From: Candidatus Contendibacter sp.
Lineage (GTDB): Bacteria > Pseudomonadota > Gammaproteobacteria > Competibacterales > Competibacteraceae
DNA: 34,604 nt
NCBI GenBank assembly: GCA_008933795.1
Contig: WBUJ01000025.1
Span: 1-34,604, forward strand
Direction of reading: 5' to 3'
Below the pieces are notes generated by a model. The model did not search any database, had not been told where the DNA came from, and saw nothing but the letters and a program-made list of their open reading frames with translations. This document shows positions 8,945 to 19,575 of this stretch, in pieces (within the stretch, counting starts at the first letter, position 1; every line of letters begins with the position of its first letter). The position numbers were made by a program, and so were the translations under genes.

Positions 8945-9859
8945 TCAGCGGGTGGCCTGGGCCGGCTGCAAGTAGGAAATCGGCGCCTGCCGTTCGTCGC
9001 TGAAGGTGACTTCTTCCCAAGCGGCGCTGTCGGCCAGCAACTCGCGCAGCAGCCGGTTGTTCAGGGCGTGGCCGGACTTGTAGCCGGTGAACGCGCCGAT
9101 CAGGCTGTGGCCCAGCAGGTACAGATCGCCGATGGCGTCCAGAATCTTGTGCTTGACGAACTCGTCCTCGTAGCGCAAGCCGTCCTCGTTGAGAATGCGG
9201 TAATCGTCCACCACGATGGCGTTGTCCAGCGTGCCGCCCAGAGCCAACCGCTTTTCGCGCAACTGTTCGAGGTCGCGCATGAAGCCGAAGGTGCGCGCCC
9301 GACTGACTTCCTTGACGAAGGAGGTTGTGGAGAAATCCACCACCGCGTGCTGGTTGCGGCCCCGAAACAGCGGATGGTCGAAGGAAATGGTGAACTCGAC
9401 CTTGAAACCGTCGAAGGGATCGAATCGCGCCCATTTGTCGCCATCCTCGACCCGCACCGGCTTCTTGATGCGGATGAAGCGCTTGGGCGCGTTTTGTTCC
9501 TGAATGCCCGCCGATTGGATCAGAAATACGAAGGGACCGGCGCTGCCGTCCATGATCGGCACCTCGGCGGCGCTCACATCCACGCAGGCATTGTCGATGC
9601 CGAGCCCCGCGAATGCCGACAGCAGATGCTCAACGGTGGAGATGCGGGCCTTGCCCCTGACCAGCGAGGTGGACAGTTGGGTATCCCCGACATGGCGCGG
9701 GCAGGCCTTGATTTCGACCGGTTCCGGCAAATCGACCCGCCGGAACACAATGCCCGCGTCGGGCGCCGCCGGACGCAACGTTAAATAGACCTTATCGCCG
9801 GTATGCAAACCGACGCCGGTCGCCCGGATGGCGTTTTTCAAGGTTCTTTGCCTAATCAT
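8945..9859 (-). CDS. lpxC: UDP-3-O-acyl-N-acetylglucosamine deacetylase
   Basis: LpxC is the zinc-dependent deacetylase that performs the first committed step of lipid A synthesis, in the cytosol. The 304-residue protein is full length. The zinc ligands are H78 (in [12 protein letters not shown]), H237 and D241 (in [11 protein letters not shown]), and the catalytic pair E77 and H264 ([10 protein letters not shown]) is present. The start [19 protein letters not shown] is standard. A strong terminator follows. A 297-nt gap with a candidate promoter separates it from ftsZ, so it can be transcribed apart from the division genes. In E. coli LpxC is degraded by FtsH through its C-terminal tail. Here the tail ends QPAQATR, and I cannot tell whether it is a degradation signal. 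Confidence 0.97.
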   Translation of the reverse strand: MIRQRTLKNAIRATGVGLHTGDKVYLTLRPAAPDAGIVFRRVDLPEPVEIKACPRHVGDTQLSTSLVRGKARISTVEHLLSAFAGLGIDNACVDVSAAEVPIMDGSAGPFVFLIQSAGIQEQNAPKRFIRIKKPVRVEDGDKWARFDPFDGFKVEFTISFDHPLFRGRNQHAVVDFSTTSFVKEVSRARTFGFMRDLEQLREKRLALGGTLDNAIVVDDYRILNEDGLRYEDEFVKHKILDAIGDLYLLGHSLIGAFTGYKSGHALNNRLLRELLADSAAWEEVTFSDERQAPISYLQPAQATR

Positions 9860-9948
9860 GTTAGGTTCCCCAACACGTCAATTGAACTGGAGCGTGGCGT
9901 CACGGTATGCCGCGCAGGTCCGGGTTGCGCACCTCTCAACCTGCCTGT

Positions 9949-9968
9949 CGGCTTATACAGCTAAGCCG
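9949..9968 (-). repeat. 7-bp inverted repeat over the candidate lpxC -10 element
   Basis: CGGCTTA and TAAGCCG flank a 6-nt centre. The repeat covers the candidate TATAAG box. It could be an operator, or a hairpin in a longer leader RNA if transcription starts upstream. Confidence 0.45.
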
Positions 9969-9979
9969 GCAACCGTCAT
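9952..9979 (-). promoter_or_regulatory. lpxC: Candidate lpxC promoter
   Basis: On the minus strand ATGACG (-35, 4 of 6) and TATAAG (-10, 5 of 6) are 16 nt apart, about 90 nt before the lpxC start. A second, weaker possibility lies further upstream (TTGCAT, 18 nt, TATCTT, near 10000-10030). Assigned by eye only. Confidence 0.4.
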
Positions 9980-10111
9980 GTCATCTTGCGTTGCGACAAA
10001 GATACCGCAATTCGTAGCGATAATGCAACTTGTTTCTCTTTAGCAACTGTGGTGTTGTTAAGTTGCGAAAGCCGCCGCTCCAGCCCTCAACGGAGGGTTG
10101 CCGTCCTCCCA

Positions 10112-10139
10112 CGCCTTGGCGCATCAACCCGCCAAGGCG
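10112..10139 (-). repeat. Perfect 10-bp hairpin downstream of ftsZ
   Basis: CGCCTTGGCG and CGCCAAGGCG enclose an 8-nt loop about 18 nt after the ftsZ stop. The stem is strong but no T-run follows on the minus strand, so it is not a standard intrinsic terminator. It may stabilise the 3' end of the ftsZ message or assist Rho-dependent ending. Confidence 0.6.
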
Positions 10140-10156
10140 CTGGTAATCCCAACGGA

Positions 10157-11341
<1,185 letters not shown>

Positions 11342-11397
11342 CTTGGTTTCTCCTCGATGAATGGTTCTCTCGACCCAGACTGCCCCGATCCAACCGC

Positions 11398-12630
11398 TTA
11401 GAAATTCCCCTGAAACCAGCCCTTGATCCGGGTCCACCATCCCTTGCGGCCCGCCCTCGACACCGGACCCGGCCGCCCCAGCCGGTTCTCATTGCCAAAC
11501 AGCAGCAAACCCACCGCGGTGGCGTAAATCGGATTGCGCACCACCTCCTGCGGTCCGGTCACATCGCGCGGCAAGCCCCGCCTGATCGGCAGGTGCAACA
11601 CCTCCTCGGCCAGTTCGACGATCCCCGCCATCTGCGAACTGCCTCCGGTCAGCACTACCCCGGCGGGAATCAGATGCTCGAAGCCACTGCGTTGCAGCTT
11701 CCCCAAGGCCACCTCGAACAGTTCCTCGTAGCGCGGCTCCACCACCTCCGCCAGCTCCCGCCGGGACAGCATTCGGGCCGCCCGGTCGCCGACGCCGGCC
11801 ACCTCGATCCGCTCGTCGGTGCGCGCCAGTTGCTTGAGGCAACAGGCGTGCTTGATCTTGAGTTCCTCGGCATCCGGAGTCGGGGTGTGGAAGGCCACCG
11901 CGATGTCGTTGGTCACCTGATTGCCGGCCACCGGAATCACCTCGGTATGGCTGATCGCGCCGTGGGTGAACACCGCCAGATCGGTCGTGCCGCCGCCGAT
12001 ATCCAGCAGGCATACGCCCAGCTCTTTCTCGTCCGGGGTCAGCACCGCCCGGCTCGACGCCAGCGGTTGCAGGATGACATCGTCCACCTCCAAACCGCAG
12101 CGCCGCACGCACTTGACGATGTTCTGCTCGGCGCTGATCGCGCAGGTGACCAGGTGAACCCGCGCCTCCAGCCGCACCCCGGCCATGCCGATCGGCTCCT
12201 GGATGCCTTCCTGGCCATCGATGATGAATTCCTGCGGCAGGATGTGCAGGATCTTCTGGTCGGCCGGAATCGCCACCACCCGCGCCGCCTCGATCACCCG
12301 CTCCACGTCCTCCGAGGTCACCTCGTGGTGCTTGATGGCAGTGACGCCGTGGGAGTTGAACCCGCGGATGTGGCTGCCGGAAATTCCGGTGTACACCGAG
12401 TGAATCTGGCAACCCGCCATTCGCTCCGCCGCGTCCACCGCGCGCTGGATCGACTGGACGGTGGATTCGATGTTGACCACCACGCCCTTCTTCAGGCCAC
12501 GCGCGGGGTGCGCGCCGACGCCCACCACATCAATCGTCCCGTCCGGGCCGACCTCGCCGACCACCGCCACCACCTTGGAGGTGCCGATATCGAGTCCGAC
12601 GATCAGGTTCTGGTCTTCTTTTCTGGACAT
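11398..12630 (-). CDS. ftsA: Cell division protein FtsA
   Basis: FtsA is an actin-like ATPase that ties FtsZ filaments to the inner membrane and recruits later division proteins. The 410-residue product has the phosphate-1 loop [17 protein letters not shown], the 1C domain in residues 80-160, the phosphate-2 motif [14 protein letters not shown] and the adenosine motif [12 protein letters not shown]. It ends in an amphipathic membrane-targeting helix ([13 protein letters not shown]). It begins 24 nt after ftsQ and precedes ftsZ, the standard order. Confidence 0.97.
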   Translation of the reverse strand: MSRKEDQNLIVGLDIGTSKVVAVVGEVGPDGTIDVVGVGAHPARGLKKGVVVNIESTVQSIQRAVDAAERMAGCQIHSVYTGISGSHIRGFNSHGVTAIKHHEVTSEDVERVIEAARVVAIPADQKILHILPQEFIIDGQEGIQEPIGMAGVRLEARVHLVTCAISAEQNIVKCVRRCGLEVDDVILQPLASSRAVLTPDEKELGVCLLDIGGGTTDLAVFTHGAISHTEVIPVAGNQVTNDIAVAFHTPTPDAEELKIKHACCLKQLARTDERIEVAGVGDRAARMLSRRELAEVVEPRYEELFEVALGKLQRSGFEHLIPAGVVLTGGSSQMAGIVELAEEVLHLPIRRGLPRDVTGPQEVVRNPIYATAVGLLLFGNENRLGRPGPVSRAGRKGWWTRIKGWFQGNF

Positions 12631-12654
12631 GACCGCTCCGTTTGCCGCTCTCGC

Positions 12655-13461
12655 CTAACCGGCCGTCGGGGTCGGTGGCACCGCTTTCCAGCGCACCGCG
12701 AACCCGTTGCCGTAACGCAAATCCACCACCGCGATCCGGTCGGCTTGGGCCGCTAGCACTCGCGGATAAACTTGCGCCAACCGTTGCAACCGTTCCTCGA
12801 ACCGCTCGCGCCCCAGGTACACGTCCAGGCCGCCCTCAAAGGTCAGCCACCAGGCCCGCCGTTCATCCTGGGTCAGTTTCACCAGGGTCAGACCCACCGG
12901 GTCCAGCCGGGCGCGGATGTCGCGCCACGCCTTGATCAAGGCTTTCTCGCGGCCTTCGGGACCCGTCAGGCGCGGCCACGGTCCCGACTGGCGCACGGCG
13001 GTCGGACGGAAGCGATGACCGTTCAAATCCACCATCTCGCCGCGCTCGCCCCAGTAGCCGAACGCGGCCCGCTCGCGCAACTGGATCGCCACCGTATCCG
13101 GCCAACTGCGCCGCACCGCGACTTCCTCGACCCAGGGATCAGCGGCCAGCACCGTGCGCAGGTCATCCAGATTGGCGACAAAGAAGTTCTGGCCCAGGTA
13201 GGCCTGGGCCAGCGGTTGCAAATCGGCCTCGGCCAAATTGCGCAGTTCGCCTTCGACCCGGACGTGGCGCAATGGAAACGCGCCCGGCTCGCGCAGCGTG
13301 CGAAACCCGGCCTCCAGACCGAAGCCCACGGCTGCCAGCACCAGCATCACCCCCAGCCCGCGCAGCCACGGTTTCCAGGCGGCCCAGCGCTGCCCCGGCG
13401 CAACCGCCGGCTCGCGCTTGAGCGAAGTGGCGCCACGGCGGCGTCCCCGTCCGAGTGGCAT
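12655..13461 (-). CDS. ftsQ: Cell division protein FtsQ
   Basis: FtsQ is a bitopic inner-membrane protein that links early and late division proteins through FtsL and FtsB. The 268-residue chain has a basic cytoplasmic N-terminus (MPLGRGRRRGATSLKR), one membrane segment near residues 34-52 (LRGLGVMLVLAAVGFGLEA), a POTRA domain (FPLRHVRVEGELRN to PWVEEVAVRRSWPDTVAIQLRE) and the periplasmic beta domain ending DRIAVVDLRYGNGFAVRW. It lies 13 nt after ddlB and 24 nt before ftsA. Confidence 0.95.
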   Translation of the reverse strand: MPLGRGRRRGATSLKREPAVAPGQRWAAWKPWLRGLGVMLVLAAVGFGLEAGFRTLREPGAFPLRHVRVEGELRNLAEADLQPLAQAYLGQNFFVANLDDLRTVLAADPWVEEVAVRRSWPDTVAIQLRERAAFGYWGERGEMVDLNGHRFRPTAVRQSGPWPRLTGPEGREKALIKAWRDIRARLDPVGLTLVKLTQDERRAWWLTFEGGLDVYLGRERFEERLQRLAQVYPRVLAAQADRIAVVDLRYGNGFAVRWKAVPPTPTAG

Positions 13462-13474
13462 CGTCGTCCCCCGC

Positions 13475-14425
13475 TCAGCCTGGCCGCGCCAGGCTGGTCT
13501 CCAGAATGCGCCAGACCAGGTCCTCGAAACTCAAACCCGCCACCCGGGCCGCCAGCGGCACCAGGCTGTGATCGGTCATCCCGGGCACGGTGTTGACTTC
13601 CAGCAACCAGGGTTGGTCCTGGGCGTCCACCAGCAAATCCACCCGGCCCCAGCCATAGCCATCCACCGCGGCAAACGCCCGACGGACCAGCGCCCGCAAT
13701 TCGGCTTCGCGCGCTTCCGGCAAACCACAAGGACAGAGATAGCGGGTGTCGTCGGCGTGGTATTTGGCCTCGTAGTCGTAGAAAGCGCGCGGCGTTTCCA
13801 GCCGGATCAGCGGCAGCGCCGCGTCCTGCAACAGACCGCCGGTGTATTCCTGGCCCACGATCCACGGCTCGACCAGCACTGGCGAGTTACAAGCGGCGGC
13901 CCGCTCCCAGGCCGCCTGAAACTGAGAAGCATCGTCCACCCGGCTAATGCCGATGCTGGACCCCTCGCGGGACGGCTTGACCGCCAACGGCAGCCCCAGC
14001 GCGGCGGCAGCCTCAGCCAGTTCCGCCACGCTTTCGACCAAACGCCAGGGCGGCGTCGGCAGACCCGCGCCCACCCAAACCTGCTTGGTGCGCAGCTTGT
14101 CCATCCCCAGCGCCGAGGCCAGCACCCCGTTGCCGGTATAGGGCAGACCCAGGAGGTCCAGCGCGCCTTGCACCACCCCGTCCTCGCCGCCGCGGCCGTG
14201 CAGGACGATGAACGCCCGGTCAAACCCACCATCGGCCAGGACCTTCAGAATCCCACGGTCAACGTCGATGCCATGGGCATCCACGCCGCGCGCTTGCAGC
14301 CCGCGCAACACTGCCTGGCCGCTGACCAGCGATACCGCCCGTTCCGCCGACCAACCGCCCATCAGCACCGCCACCTTGCCGAAGGCCGCCGGATCGCTCA
14401 CCGTCCGCAGTTGTGTCTGTTGCAT
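13475..14425 (-). CDS. ddlB: D-alanine--D-alanine ligase
   Basis: This ATP-grasp enzyme joins two D-alanines for the end of the peptidoglycan stem peptide. The 316-residue protein has the N-terminal VAVLMGGWSAERAVSLVSG, the substrate loop LHGRGGEDGVVQGALDLLG, the ATP-grasp region LAVKPSREGSSIGI and the metal and substrate motif WLLEVNTVPGMTDHSLVP. The serine and tyrosine of the omega loop region are visible (YEAKYHADDTRYLCP). A GGGGGAG sequence lies before the ATG. It sits between murC and ftsQ as in E. coli and Pseudomonas, with no murB in the cluster. Confidence 0.96.
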   Translation of the reverse strand: MQQTQLRTVSDPAAFGKVAVLMGGWSAERAVSLVSGQAVLRGLQARGVDAHGIDVDRGILKVLADGGFDRAFIVLHGRGGEDGVVQGALDLLGLPYTGNGVLASALGMDKLRTKQVWVGAGLPTPPWRLVESVAELAEAAAALGLPLAVKPSREGSSIGISRVDDASQFQAAWERAAACNSPVLVEPWIVGQEYTGGLLQDAALPLIRLETPRAFYDYEAKYHADDTRYLCPCGLPEAREAELRALVRRAFAAVDGYGWGRVDLLVDAQDQPWLLEVNTVPGMTDHSLVPLAARVAGLSFEDLVWRILETSLARPG

Positions 14426-14453
14426 CCGCTGTCTCCCCCTCGGTTTCGCTTAT

Positions 14454-15914
14454 TCACGCTGCGCCCGGCAAGCCGTCGCGCCCCAGTTGCGCCGCCATGG
14501 CCCCGATATCGCCCGCGCCCATCATCAGCAGCAGGTCGCCGTCGCGCAGCAGGCCCGGCAACGCCGCCGGCAGATCGGCGATCCGCTCAACGAAGATTGG
14601 GTCCACCTTGCCGCGCACCCGGATCGCCCGGCTCAGACTGCGTCCGTCGGCCCCAGGAATAGGTTTCTCGCCAGCGGCATACACGTCCAGCAGAATCAAG
14701 GTATCCACTTCGGACAGCACCTGGGCGAAGTCGTCGAACAGGTCGCGGGTGCGGCTAAACCGGTGTGGCTGGAACGCCAGCACCAGCCGCCGCTCCGGCC
14801 AGGCGCCGCGCAGCGCATTCAGCACCGCCTGAATCTCGCGCGGATGGTGGCCGTAATCGTCCATCACCGTCGCCCGACCGCCGTCCGGCAGCTTCAACTC
14901 GCCATGTTGCTGGAACCGCCGGCCAATGCCCTGGAAATTCAGCAGGGCGCGGCGGATCGCAGGTTCCGAGACCCCCAGTTCGTTCGCCACCGCAATGGCC
15001 GCCAGTGCGTTCAACACGCTGTGCCGGCCCGGCAGATTCAGCGTAATGGGCAGCGGGGCCTCCAGATTCGGCAGATGCGCCAGGAAGCGGGTGCGCAATC
15101 CGTCCTGGACGATGTCGGTGGCCCGGGCGTCGCAATCCTCGCTCGTGCCGTAGGTCAGCACTGGCCGGCTCAGGCGCGGCAGGATCGCCTGCACCTGCGG
15201 ATCGTCGGCGCACAGCACCGCCAGCCCGTAGAACGGCAGATGGTGCAGGAACTCGACGAAGGTCGTGCGCAGCCGCTCGAAATCGCCGCCGTAGGTCGGC
15301 AAATGATCGGCGTCAATATTGGTGACCACCGCCACCATCGGTTGCAGGAACAGAAACGAAGCGTCGCTCTCGTCGGCCTCGGCCACCAGATAGCGGCCTG
15401 CGCCCAGTTTGGCGTTCGCACCGGCGCTGTTCAGCCGGCCACCGATGACAAACGTCGGGTCCAGTCCGCCCTCGGCCAGCAGGCTGGCGATCAGGCTGGT
15501 GGTGGTGGTCTTGCCATGCGTCCCGGCCACCGCCACCCCGTAGCGGAACCGCATCAGTTCGGCCAGCATCTCGGCGCGCGGCACCACCGGAATCCGCGCC
15601 GCCCGCGCCGCCGCCACTTCCGGATTGTCCTCGGCCACCGCGCTGGAAATCACCACTGCGTCGCAATCAGCAATGTGCTCGGCGACATGACCCTGATAAA
15701 TCGTTGCGCCCAACTGGGCCAGCCGCGCCGTCACCGCGCTGGCGCGCAGGTCGGAGCCGGACACGCGGTAGCCCAGATTCAGCAACACCTCGGCAATGCC
15801 GCTCATGCCGGCCCCGCCGACGCCGACGAAGTGAATCTGACGAATCCGGCGCATGTCGCGCCAGGCTTCAGGGATGGTCCTGATGACCGGTTTATCCATA
15901 GGTTCTGTTCTCAT
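14454..15914 (-). CDS. murC: UDP-N-acetylmuramate--L-alanine ligase
   Basis: MurC adds L-alanine to UDP-MurNAc, the first amino acid of the stem peptide. The 486-residue enzyme has the three Mur ligase domains: a Rossmann N-terminus ([19 protein letters not shown]), the ATP loop [10 protein letters not shown] at 131-140, the EADESDASF motif, and a C-terminal domain with [11 protein letters not shown] and QPHRFSRT. The first ATG ([10 protein letters not shown]) is used, 13 nt after murG. A second ATG five codons later is equally possible, and neither has a strong ribosome binding site. A stretch of 28 nt separates it from ddlB. Confidence 0.96.
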   Translation of the reverse strand: MRTEPMDKPVIRTIPEAWRDMRRIRQIHFVGVGGAGMSGIAEVLLNLGYRVSGSDLRASAVTARLAQLGATIYQGHVAEHIADCDAVVISSAVAEDNPEVAAARAARIPVVPRAEMLAELMRFRYGVAVAGTHGKTTTTSLIASLLAEGGLDPTFVIGGRLNSAGANAKLGAGRYLVAEADESDASFLFLQPMVAVVTNIDADHLPTYGGDFERLRTTFVEFLHHLPFYGLAVLCADDPQVQAILPRLSRPVLTYGTSEDCDARATDIVQDGLRTRFLAHLPNLEAPLPITLNLPGRHSVLNALAAIAVANELGVSEPAIRRALLNFQGIGRRFQQHGELKLPDGGRATVMDDYGHHPREIQAVLNALRGAWPERRLVLAFQPHRFSRTRDLFDDFAQVLSEVDTLILLDVYAAGEKPIPGADGRSLSRAIRVRGKVDPIFVERIADLPAALPGLLRDGDLLLMMGAGDIGAMAAQLGRDGLPGAA

Positions 15915-15927
15915 TCACATCCATCGT

Positions 15928-17013
15928 TCAGGAGCGCGCCCGTTCCAGGCACATCCGCGCCACCTGTTCGGCAGCTTCAATTTTCGCCAGGCGCCGGGCT
16001 GCCATCGCCATGTTCAGCAGGCGGGCGCGGGCGCCGAGCAGTTCGCGCAGGGTCGCGGCCAGCCGCCCGGCGTCCAACTCCGCCTGCTGGCGAATCAGCG
16101 CCGCGCCGCCCTGTTCCAGAAACCAGGCGTTGGCGGTCTGGTGGTCGTCCACCGCAAACGGGAACGGCACCAGCACCGCGCCGACTCCCGCTGCCGCCAG
16201 TTCGGCAATCGTCAAGGCTCCGGCCCGGCACAGCACCAGATCGGCCCAACCGTAAGCCTCCGCCATGTCCTCGATGAACGGCGTCAACCGCACAGTTACC
16301 TCCGCCTCCCGGTACGCCGTTTCGGCGGCCTCATGCAACTGACCGCCGGCCTGATGCCAAACCTCCGGGCGCTCATCGTCGCCCAGCAGCGCCAACGCCT
16401 GCGGCACAAGCTGATTCAGCGCCAGCGCGCCCTGACTGCCGCCCAGCACCAGCAACCGCGTCCGGCCGCTGCGGTTCGCCCAGCGTGCTTCCGGCGGCGG
16501 CAGGGCGGCGATGGCGGCTCGCACCGGATTGCCGACGGTGATCGCCCGCCGCGCCAGCGGAAACGTATGGGGAAATGCTTCCAGCGTCTGGCTGGCGAAC
16601 CGGGCCAGCCAGCGGTTGGTCATGCCGGCGATGGCGTTCTGCTCATGCACCACCAGCGGAATGCCCAGCCACCGGGCCATCATCCCGCCGGGACCGCTGG
16701 CGAAGCCGCCCATGCCCAGCACCACCCGGGGTCGCAGTCGCCGCAAAATCGCGCTGGCCTGCCACAGCGCCCGCCCCAGCATGAGCGGCGTTCGCAACTT
16801 CCGGCCCAGCCCCTTGCCGCGCAGGCCGCTCACCTCGATCCATTCCACCGGGATGCCCGCCTTCGGCACGAGGGTCGCCTCCAGGCCAGTCCGGGTGCCC
16901 ATCCACGCCACCGGCACGCCGCGCGCCCGCACTTGTTCAGCGACCGCCAGCGCCGGGAACACGTGGCCGCCGGTTCCACCCGCCATGATGAGCACTGGGC
17001 GCTCGCTGCTCAT
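15928..17013 (-). CDS. murG: Lipid II synthase MurG (N-acetylglucosaminyltransferase)
   Basis: MurG is a peripheral membrane glycosyltransferase (GT28) that adds GlcNAc to lipid I to make lipid II on the inner face of the membrane. The 361-residue protein has the glycine-rich GGTGGHVFPAL at 12-22, a second glycine loop (LGMGGFASGPG), VVHEQNAIAG, and the UDP-GlcNAc site with LVLGGSQGALALN and RAGALTIAELAAAG. The start at 17013 is used because it gives the family N-terminus and overlaps the ftsW stop as ATGA. The frame upstream is open but is inside ftsW. Confidence 0.97.
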   Translation of the reverse strand: MSSERPVLIMAGGTGGHVFPALAVAEQVRARGVPVAWMGTRTGLEATLVPKAGIPVEWIEVSGLRGKGLGRKLRTPLMLGRALWQASAILRRLRPRVVLGMGGFASGPGGMMARWLGIPLVVHEQNAIAGMTNRWLARFASQTLEAFPHTFPLARRAITVGNPVRAAIAALPPPEARWANRSGRTRLLVLGGSQGALALNQLVPQALALLGDDERPEVWHQAGGQLHEAAETAYREAEVTVRLTPFIEDMAEAYGWADLVLCRAGALTIAELAAAGVGAVLVPFPFAVDDHQTANAWFLEQGGAALIRQQAELDAGRLAATLRELLGARARLLNMAMAARRLAKIEAAEQVARMCLERARS

Positions 17014-18212
17014 TCCTCGTGAACTCCCCCGGCGCGGGTTTCGACATCGATTCGCAACAGCACCGCCAGTGTCATGCACATCGCCACCACGCTGCTGCCG
17101 CCATAGCTCATCAGCGGCAGGGTCAAGCCCTTGGTGGGCAACACGCCCATGTTGACGCCCATGTTGAACAGCGCCTGGATCCCGACCCACAGGCCAATGC
17201 CGTAAGCCAACCAAGCCGAGAACTTCAGATCCAATCGTTCAGCCCGTCGCCCGATCCTGAATGCCCGCCACACCAAGGTCATGAACAAGGCGATGACGGT
17301 CAGGACGCCGACCAGCCCCAGTTCCTCGGCCAGCACCGCGAACAAAAAATCGGTATAAGCTTCCGGCAGATAAAACAGCTTTTCCACGCTGGCGCCCAAG
17401 CCGACGCCGAACAGTTCGCCGCGACCGATGGCGATGAGCGAATGAACCAACTGATAGCCACTGGTTTCTGGATGCGCCCAAGGATTGAGAAAGCTTAAAA
17501 CCCGCTCCAGCCGATAGGGCGAGGACAGAATCAACACTCCCATCACCGCCACCGTCCCGATCTGCAAGGCGCCAAACTGCCAGAGATTGACGCCGGCCAG
17601 GAACACCATCCCCAGCGCGGTCGCCATCAGCACCACCACGCTGCCGAAATCCGGCTCCAACAGCAGCAAGACCGCCAGCGCTCCCAACACCACCATCGGC
17701 CGGAACAAGGCCAACGCCGAGGTGCGAAAATCGGCGGTTCGCAGTTCCTCGCCGTGCCGCTTGAGGTAGCCGGCGATATAGATCAGGGCGAACAGCTTGG
17801 CGATTTCCGACGCCTGGATATTGATGGGACCGACGCCGATCCAGCGCGCGCTGCCGTTCACCTCCTTGCCGACGCCAGGCACCAACACCAATACCAGCAG
17901 ACCGATAGCCGCCAGCAGCAGCAACGGACCCGCCTGCCGCCAGCGCGTCATGGGAATCTGAAACGCCATCCCCGCCGCCAGCAGGCCGAGTCCTGCAAAC
18001 GCGCCCTGGCGCAACAGAAAATAGAACGGCTGGCCGGTCTGGCGCTCGGCGATCGGCATCGAGGCCGAGGCGACCATCAGCAGGCCCAGCGCCAACAACA
18101 GCAGAGCCGGGACCAGTATCCAGGGATCGGGGAACGGCAACGCGGCGCGATCCGCGCCAGCGCGCGGCAACTTGTTCCGGTTCGCGGAAACACTGGCGGT
18201 TGCGTTCAGCAT
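17010..18212 (-). CDS. ftsW: Lipid II polymerase FtsW (SEDS family)
   Basis: FtsW is a multi-pass inner-membrane glycosyltransferase that polymerises lipid II at the septum together with FtsI. The 400 residues hold about ten hydrophobic helices and the SEDS signatures NGSARWIGVGPINIQASE, LLEPDFGSVVV and the C-terminal TKGLTLPLMSYGGSS. It overlaps murD by 7 nt at its start and murG by 4 nt at its end. It is distinguished from RodA by its place in the dcw cluster and by the long cytoplasmic N-terminus (about 28 residues). Confidence 0.96.
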   Translation of the reverse strand: MLNATASVSANRNKLPRAGADRAALPFPDPWILVPALLLLALGLLMVASASMPIAERQTGQPFYFLLRQGAFAGLGLLAAGMAFQIPMTRWRQAGPLLLLAAIGLLVLVLVPGVGKEVNGSARWIGVGPINIQASEIAKLFALIYIAGYLKRHGEELRTADFRTSALALFRPMVVLGALAVLLLLEPDFGSVVVLMATALGMVFLAGVNLWQFGALQIGTVAVMGVLILSSPYRLERVLSFLNPWAHPETSGYQLVHSLIAIGRGELFGVGLGASVEKLFYLPEAYTDFLFAVLAEELGLVGVLTVIALFMTLVWRAFRIGRRAERLDLKFSAWLAYGIGLWVGIQALFNMGVNMGVLPTKGLTLPLMSYGGSSVVAMCMTLAVLLRIDVETRAGGVHEE

Positions 18213-19561
18213 TCGAGCAATCCTCGCACCGCGGCGGCGAATGCCGCGCCGCGCTCCTCGTAACCGCTGAACATGTCGAAACTGGCGCAGGCCGGCGACA
18301 GCAGCACGCTATCGCCCGGCTGGGCCAGTTGCGCCGCCGCCGCCACCGCCGCATTCATATCAGCCGCCGTCTGGAGCAGAACGCTGTTGCCCAGCGCGGC
18401 GGCGATCAGCGGCGCGTCGCGGCCGATCAGCACCACCGCCCGCGCCTTGTCCGCCAATGCCGCCCGCAGCGGACCGAAATCCTGGCCCTTGCCGTCGCCG
18501 CCGACGATCAGCACCACCCGGCCCGGCAGGCCGCGCACCGCCGCCACCGTCGCGCCGACGTTGGTACCCTTGGAATCGTCGAACCAGCTTACCCCGGCGC
18601 GCTCCCCCACTCGCACGGTGCGGTGCGCCAGCCCGGCAAACTCCCGCAGCGCCGCCAGCATCCCTTCGCGCCGCAGGCCGAGAACGTGGCCCATGGCCAA
18701 TGCCGCCAAGGCGTTGGCGAGGTTGTGATCGCCGCTGATCTTCAGTTCCGCCGCCGCGATCCAGCGTTTCAGGCCATGCGCCAGCCAAGTCTCGCCAGCT
18801 TCCCGGCGCAGGCCGAACTCGCCCTCGCGCGGCTCGGCCAAGGTAAAACGCACCACCTGGCGTCCCGGCTCGACCATCGCCATCACCGCCGGATCGTCGG
18901 CGTTGACCACCATCGTCCCGTCGCCGTGGAATACGCGCCGCTTGGCGGCGATGTAATCCTCCAGCGCGTCGTAGCGATCCAGATGATCGGGGCTGATGTT
19001 CAGCACCGTCGCCACCCGGGCGTTCAGGTTGTGGGTGGTCTCCAACTGAAAGCTGGACAGTTCCAGCACGTACAGTTCGGGGGTGGCGTCGGCGTTCCGC
19101 TCGTCCCGTAGCCACAACTCCAGCGCCGGGGTGCCGAGATTGCCGCCCACCACCGCCCGAACTCCGGCCCGCTCGGCCATCAGTCCCAGCAGGGTAGTGA
19201 CCGTGCTCTTGCCGTTAGAACCGGTGATGGCCGCGACGGGAACCTGGGTCAGCCGGGCCAAGAGTTCGATGTCGCCCCACACGGGTACGCCGCGCGCCGC
19301 CGCCTCGGCGATGGTCGGCGTCGCCACCGCCACGCCCGGACTGACCAGCAGTCGCGCCGCGCCGGCGAACACGGCCGGATCGAACCCGCCCAGATGGCAG
19401 GGCGCATCGGGAAATTCTGCCCGCAGCGCCGCCAGCCCCGGCGGATCGATGCGGCTGTCGGTCACGGCGAACGTCGCGCCCAGCGCCCCCAACGCCCGCG
19501 CGGTGGACAAGCCGCTCTTGCCGAGGCCAACCACCAGCGTGGTTCCATCCAGTCGCAGCAT
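18206..19561 (-). CDS. murD: UDP-N-acetylmuramoylalanine--D-glutamate ligase
   Basis: MurD adds D-glutamate to UDP-MurNAc-L-Ala. The 451-residue ligase has the N-terminal VVGLGKSGLSTARAL, the ATP loop GSNGKST at 114-120, the LELSSFQLE motif with NLSPDHLDRY-type sequence (here NISPDHLDRY), and a C-terminal domain with WFDDSKGTNVGAT and LSPACASFDMF. It starts with ATG, 14 nt after mraY, and its end overlaps ftsW. Confidence 0.97.
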   Translation of the reverse strand: MLRLDGTTLVVGLGKSGLSTARALGALGATFAVTDSRIDPPGLAALRAEFPDAPCHLGGFDPAVFAGAARLLVSPGVAVATPTIAEAAARGVPVWGDIELLARLTQVPVAAITGSNGKSTVTTLLGLMAERAGVRAVVGGNLGTPALELWLRDERNADATPELYVLELSSFQLETTHNLNARVATVLNISPDHLDRYDALEDYIAAKRRVFHGDGTMVVNADDPAVMAMVEPGRQVVRFTLAEPREGEFGLRREAGETWLAHGLKRWIAAAELKISGDHNLANALAALAMGHVLGLRREGMLAALREFAGLAHRTVRVGERAGVSWFDDSKGTNVGATVAAVRGLPGRVVLIVGGDGKGQDFGPLRAALADKARAVVLIGRDAPLIAAALGNSVLLQTAADMNAAVAAAAQLAQPGDSVLLSPACASFDMFSGYEERGAAFAAAVRGLLEC

Positions 19562-19575
19562 CTGCGCGTCTCCTC

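Larger units (their letters stand above)
9860..10156. other. ftsZ-lpxC intergenic region
   Basis: A gap of 297 bases without a gene. It holds a candidate lpxC promoter with an inverted repeat over its -10 element, a long perfect hairpin after ftsZ, and a small hairpin (CCCTC-AACG-GAGGG, 10084-10097). A short plus-strand frame beginning near 9828 has no family character and I do not support it. Confidence 0.6.

Noticed and set aside
8739..9434. Upstream extension of the helicase-remnant frame through the lpxC gene
   Set aside because: That part overlaps lpxC and its terminator and has no family character; the remnant proper begins at the ATG at 8738.
10112..10139. Intrinsic terminator of ftsZ
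   Set aside because: The stem is perfect but no T-run follows, so it is listed only as a hairpin.
14208..16277. Very long plus-strand open frame (about 690 codons) opposite ddlB, murC and murG
   Set aside because: It is the mirror of well-supported Mur genes in GC-rich DNA; its translation is rich in R, Q, H and P and has no family motifs.
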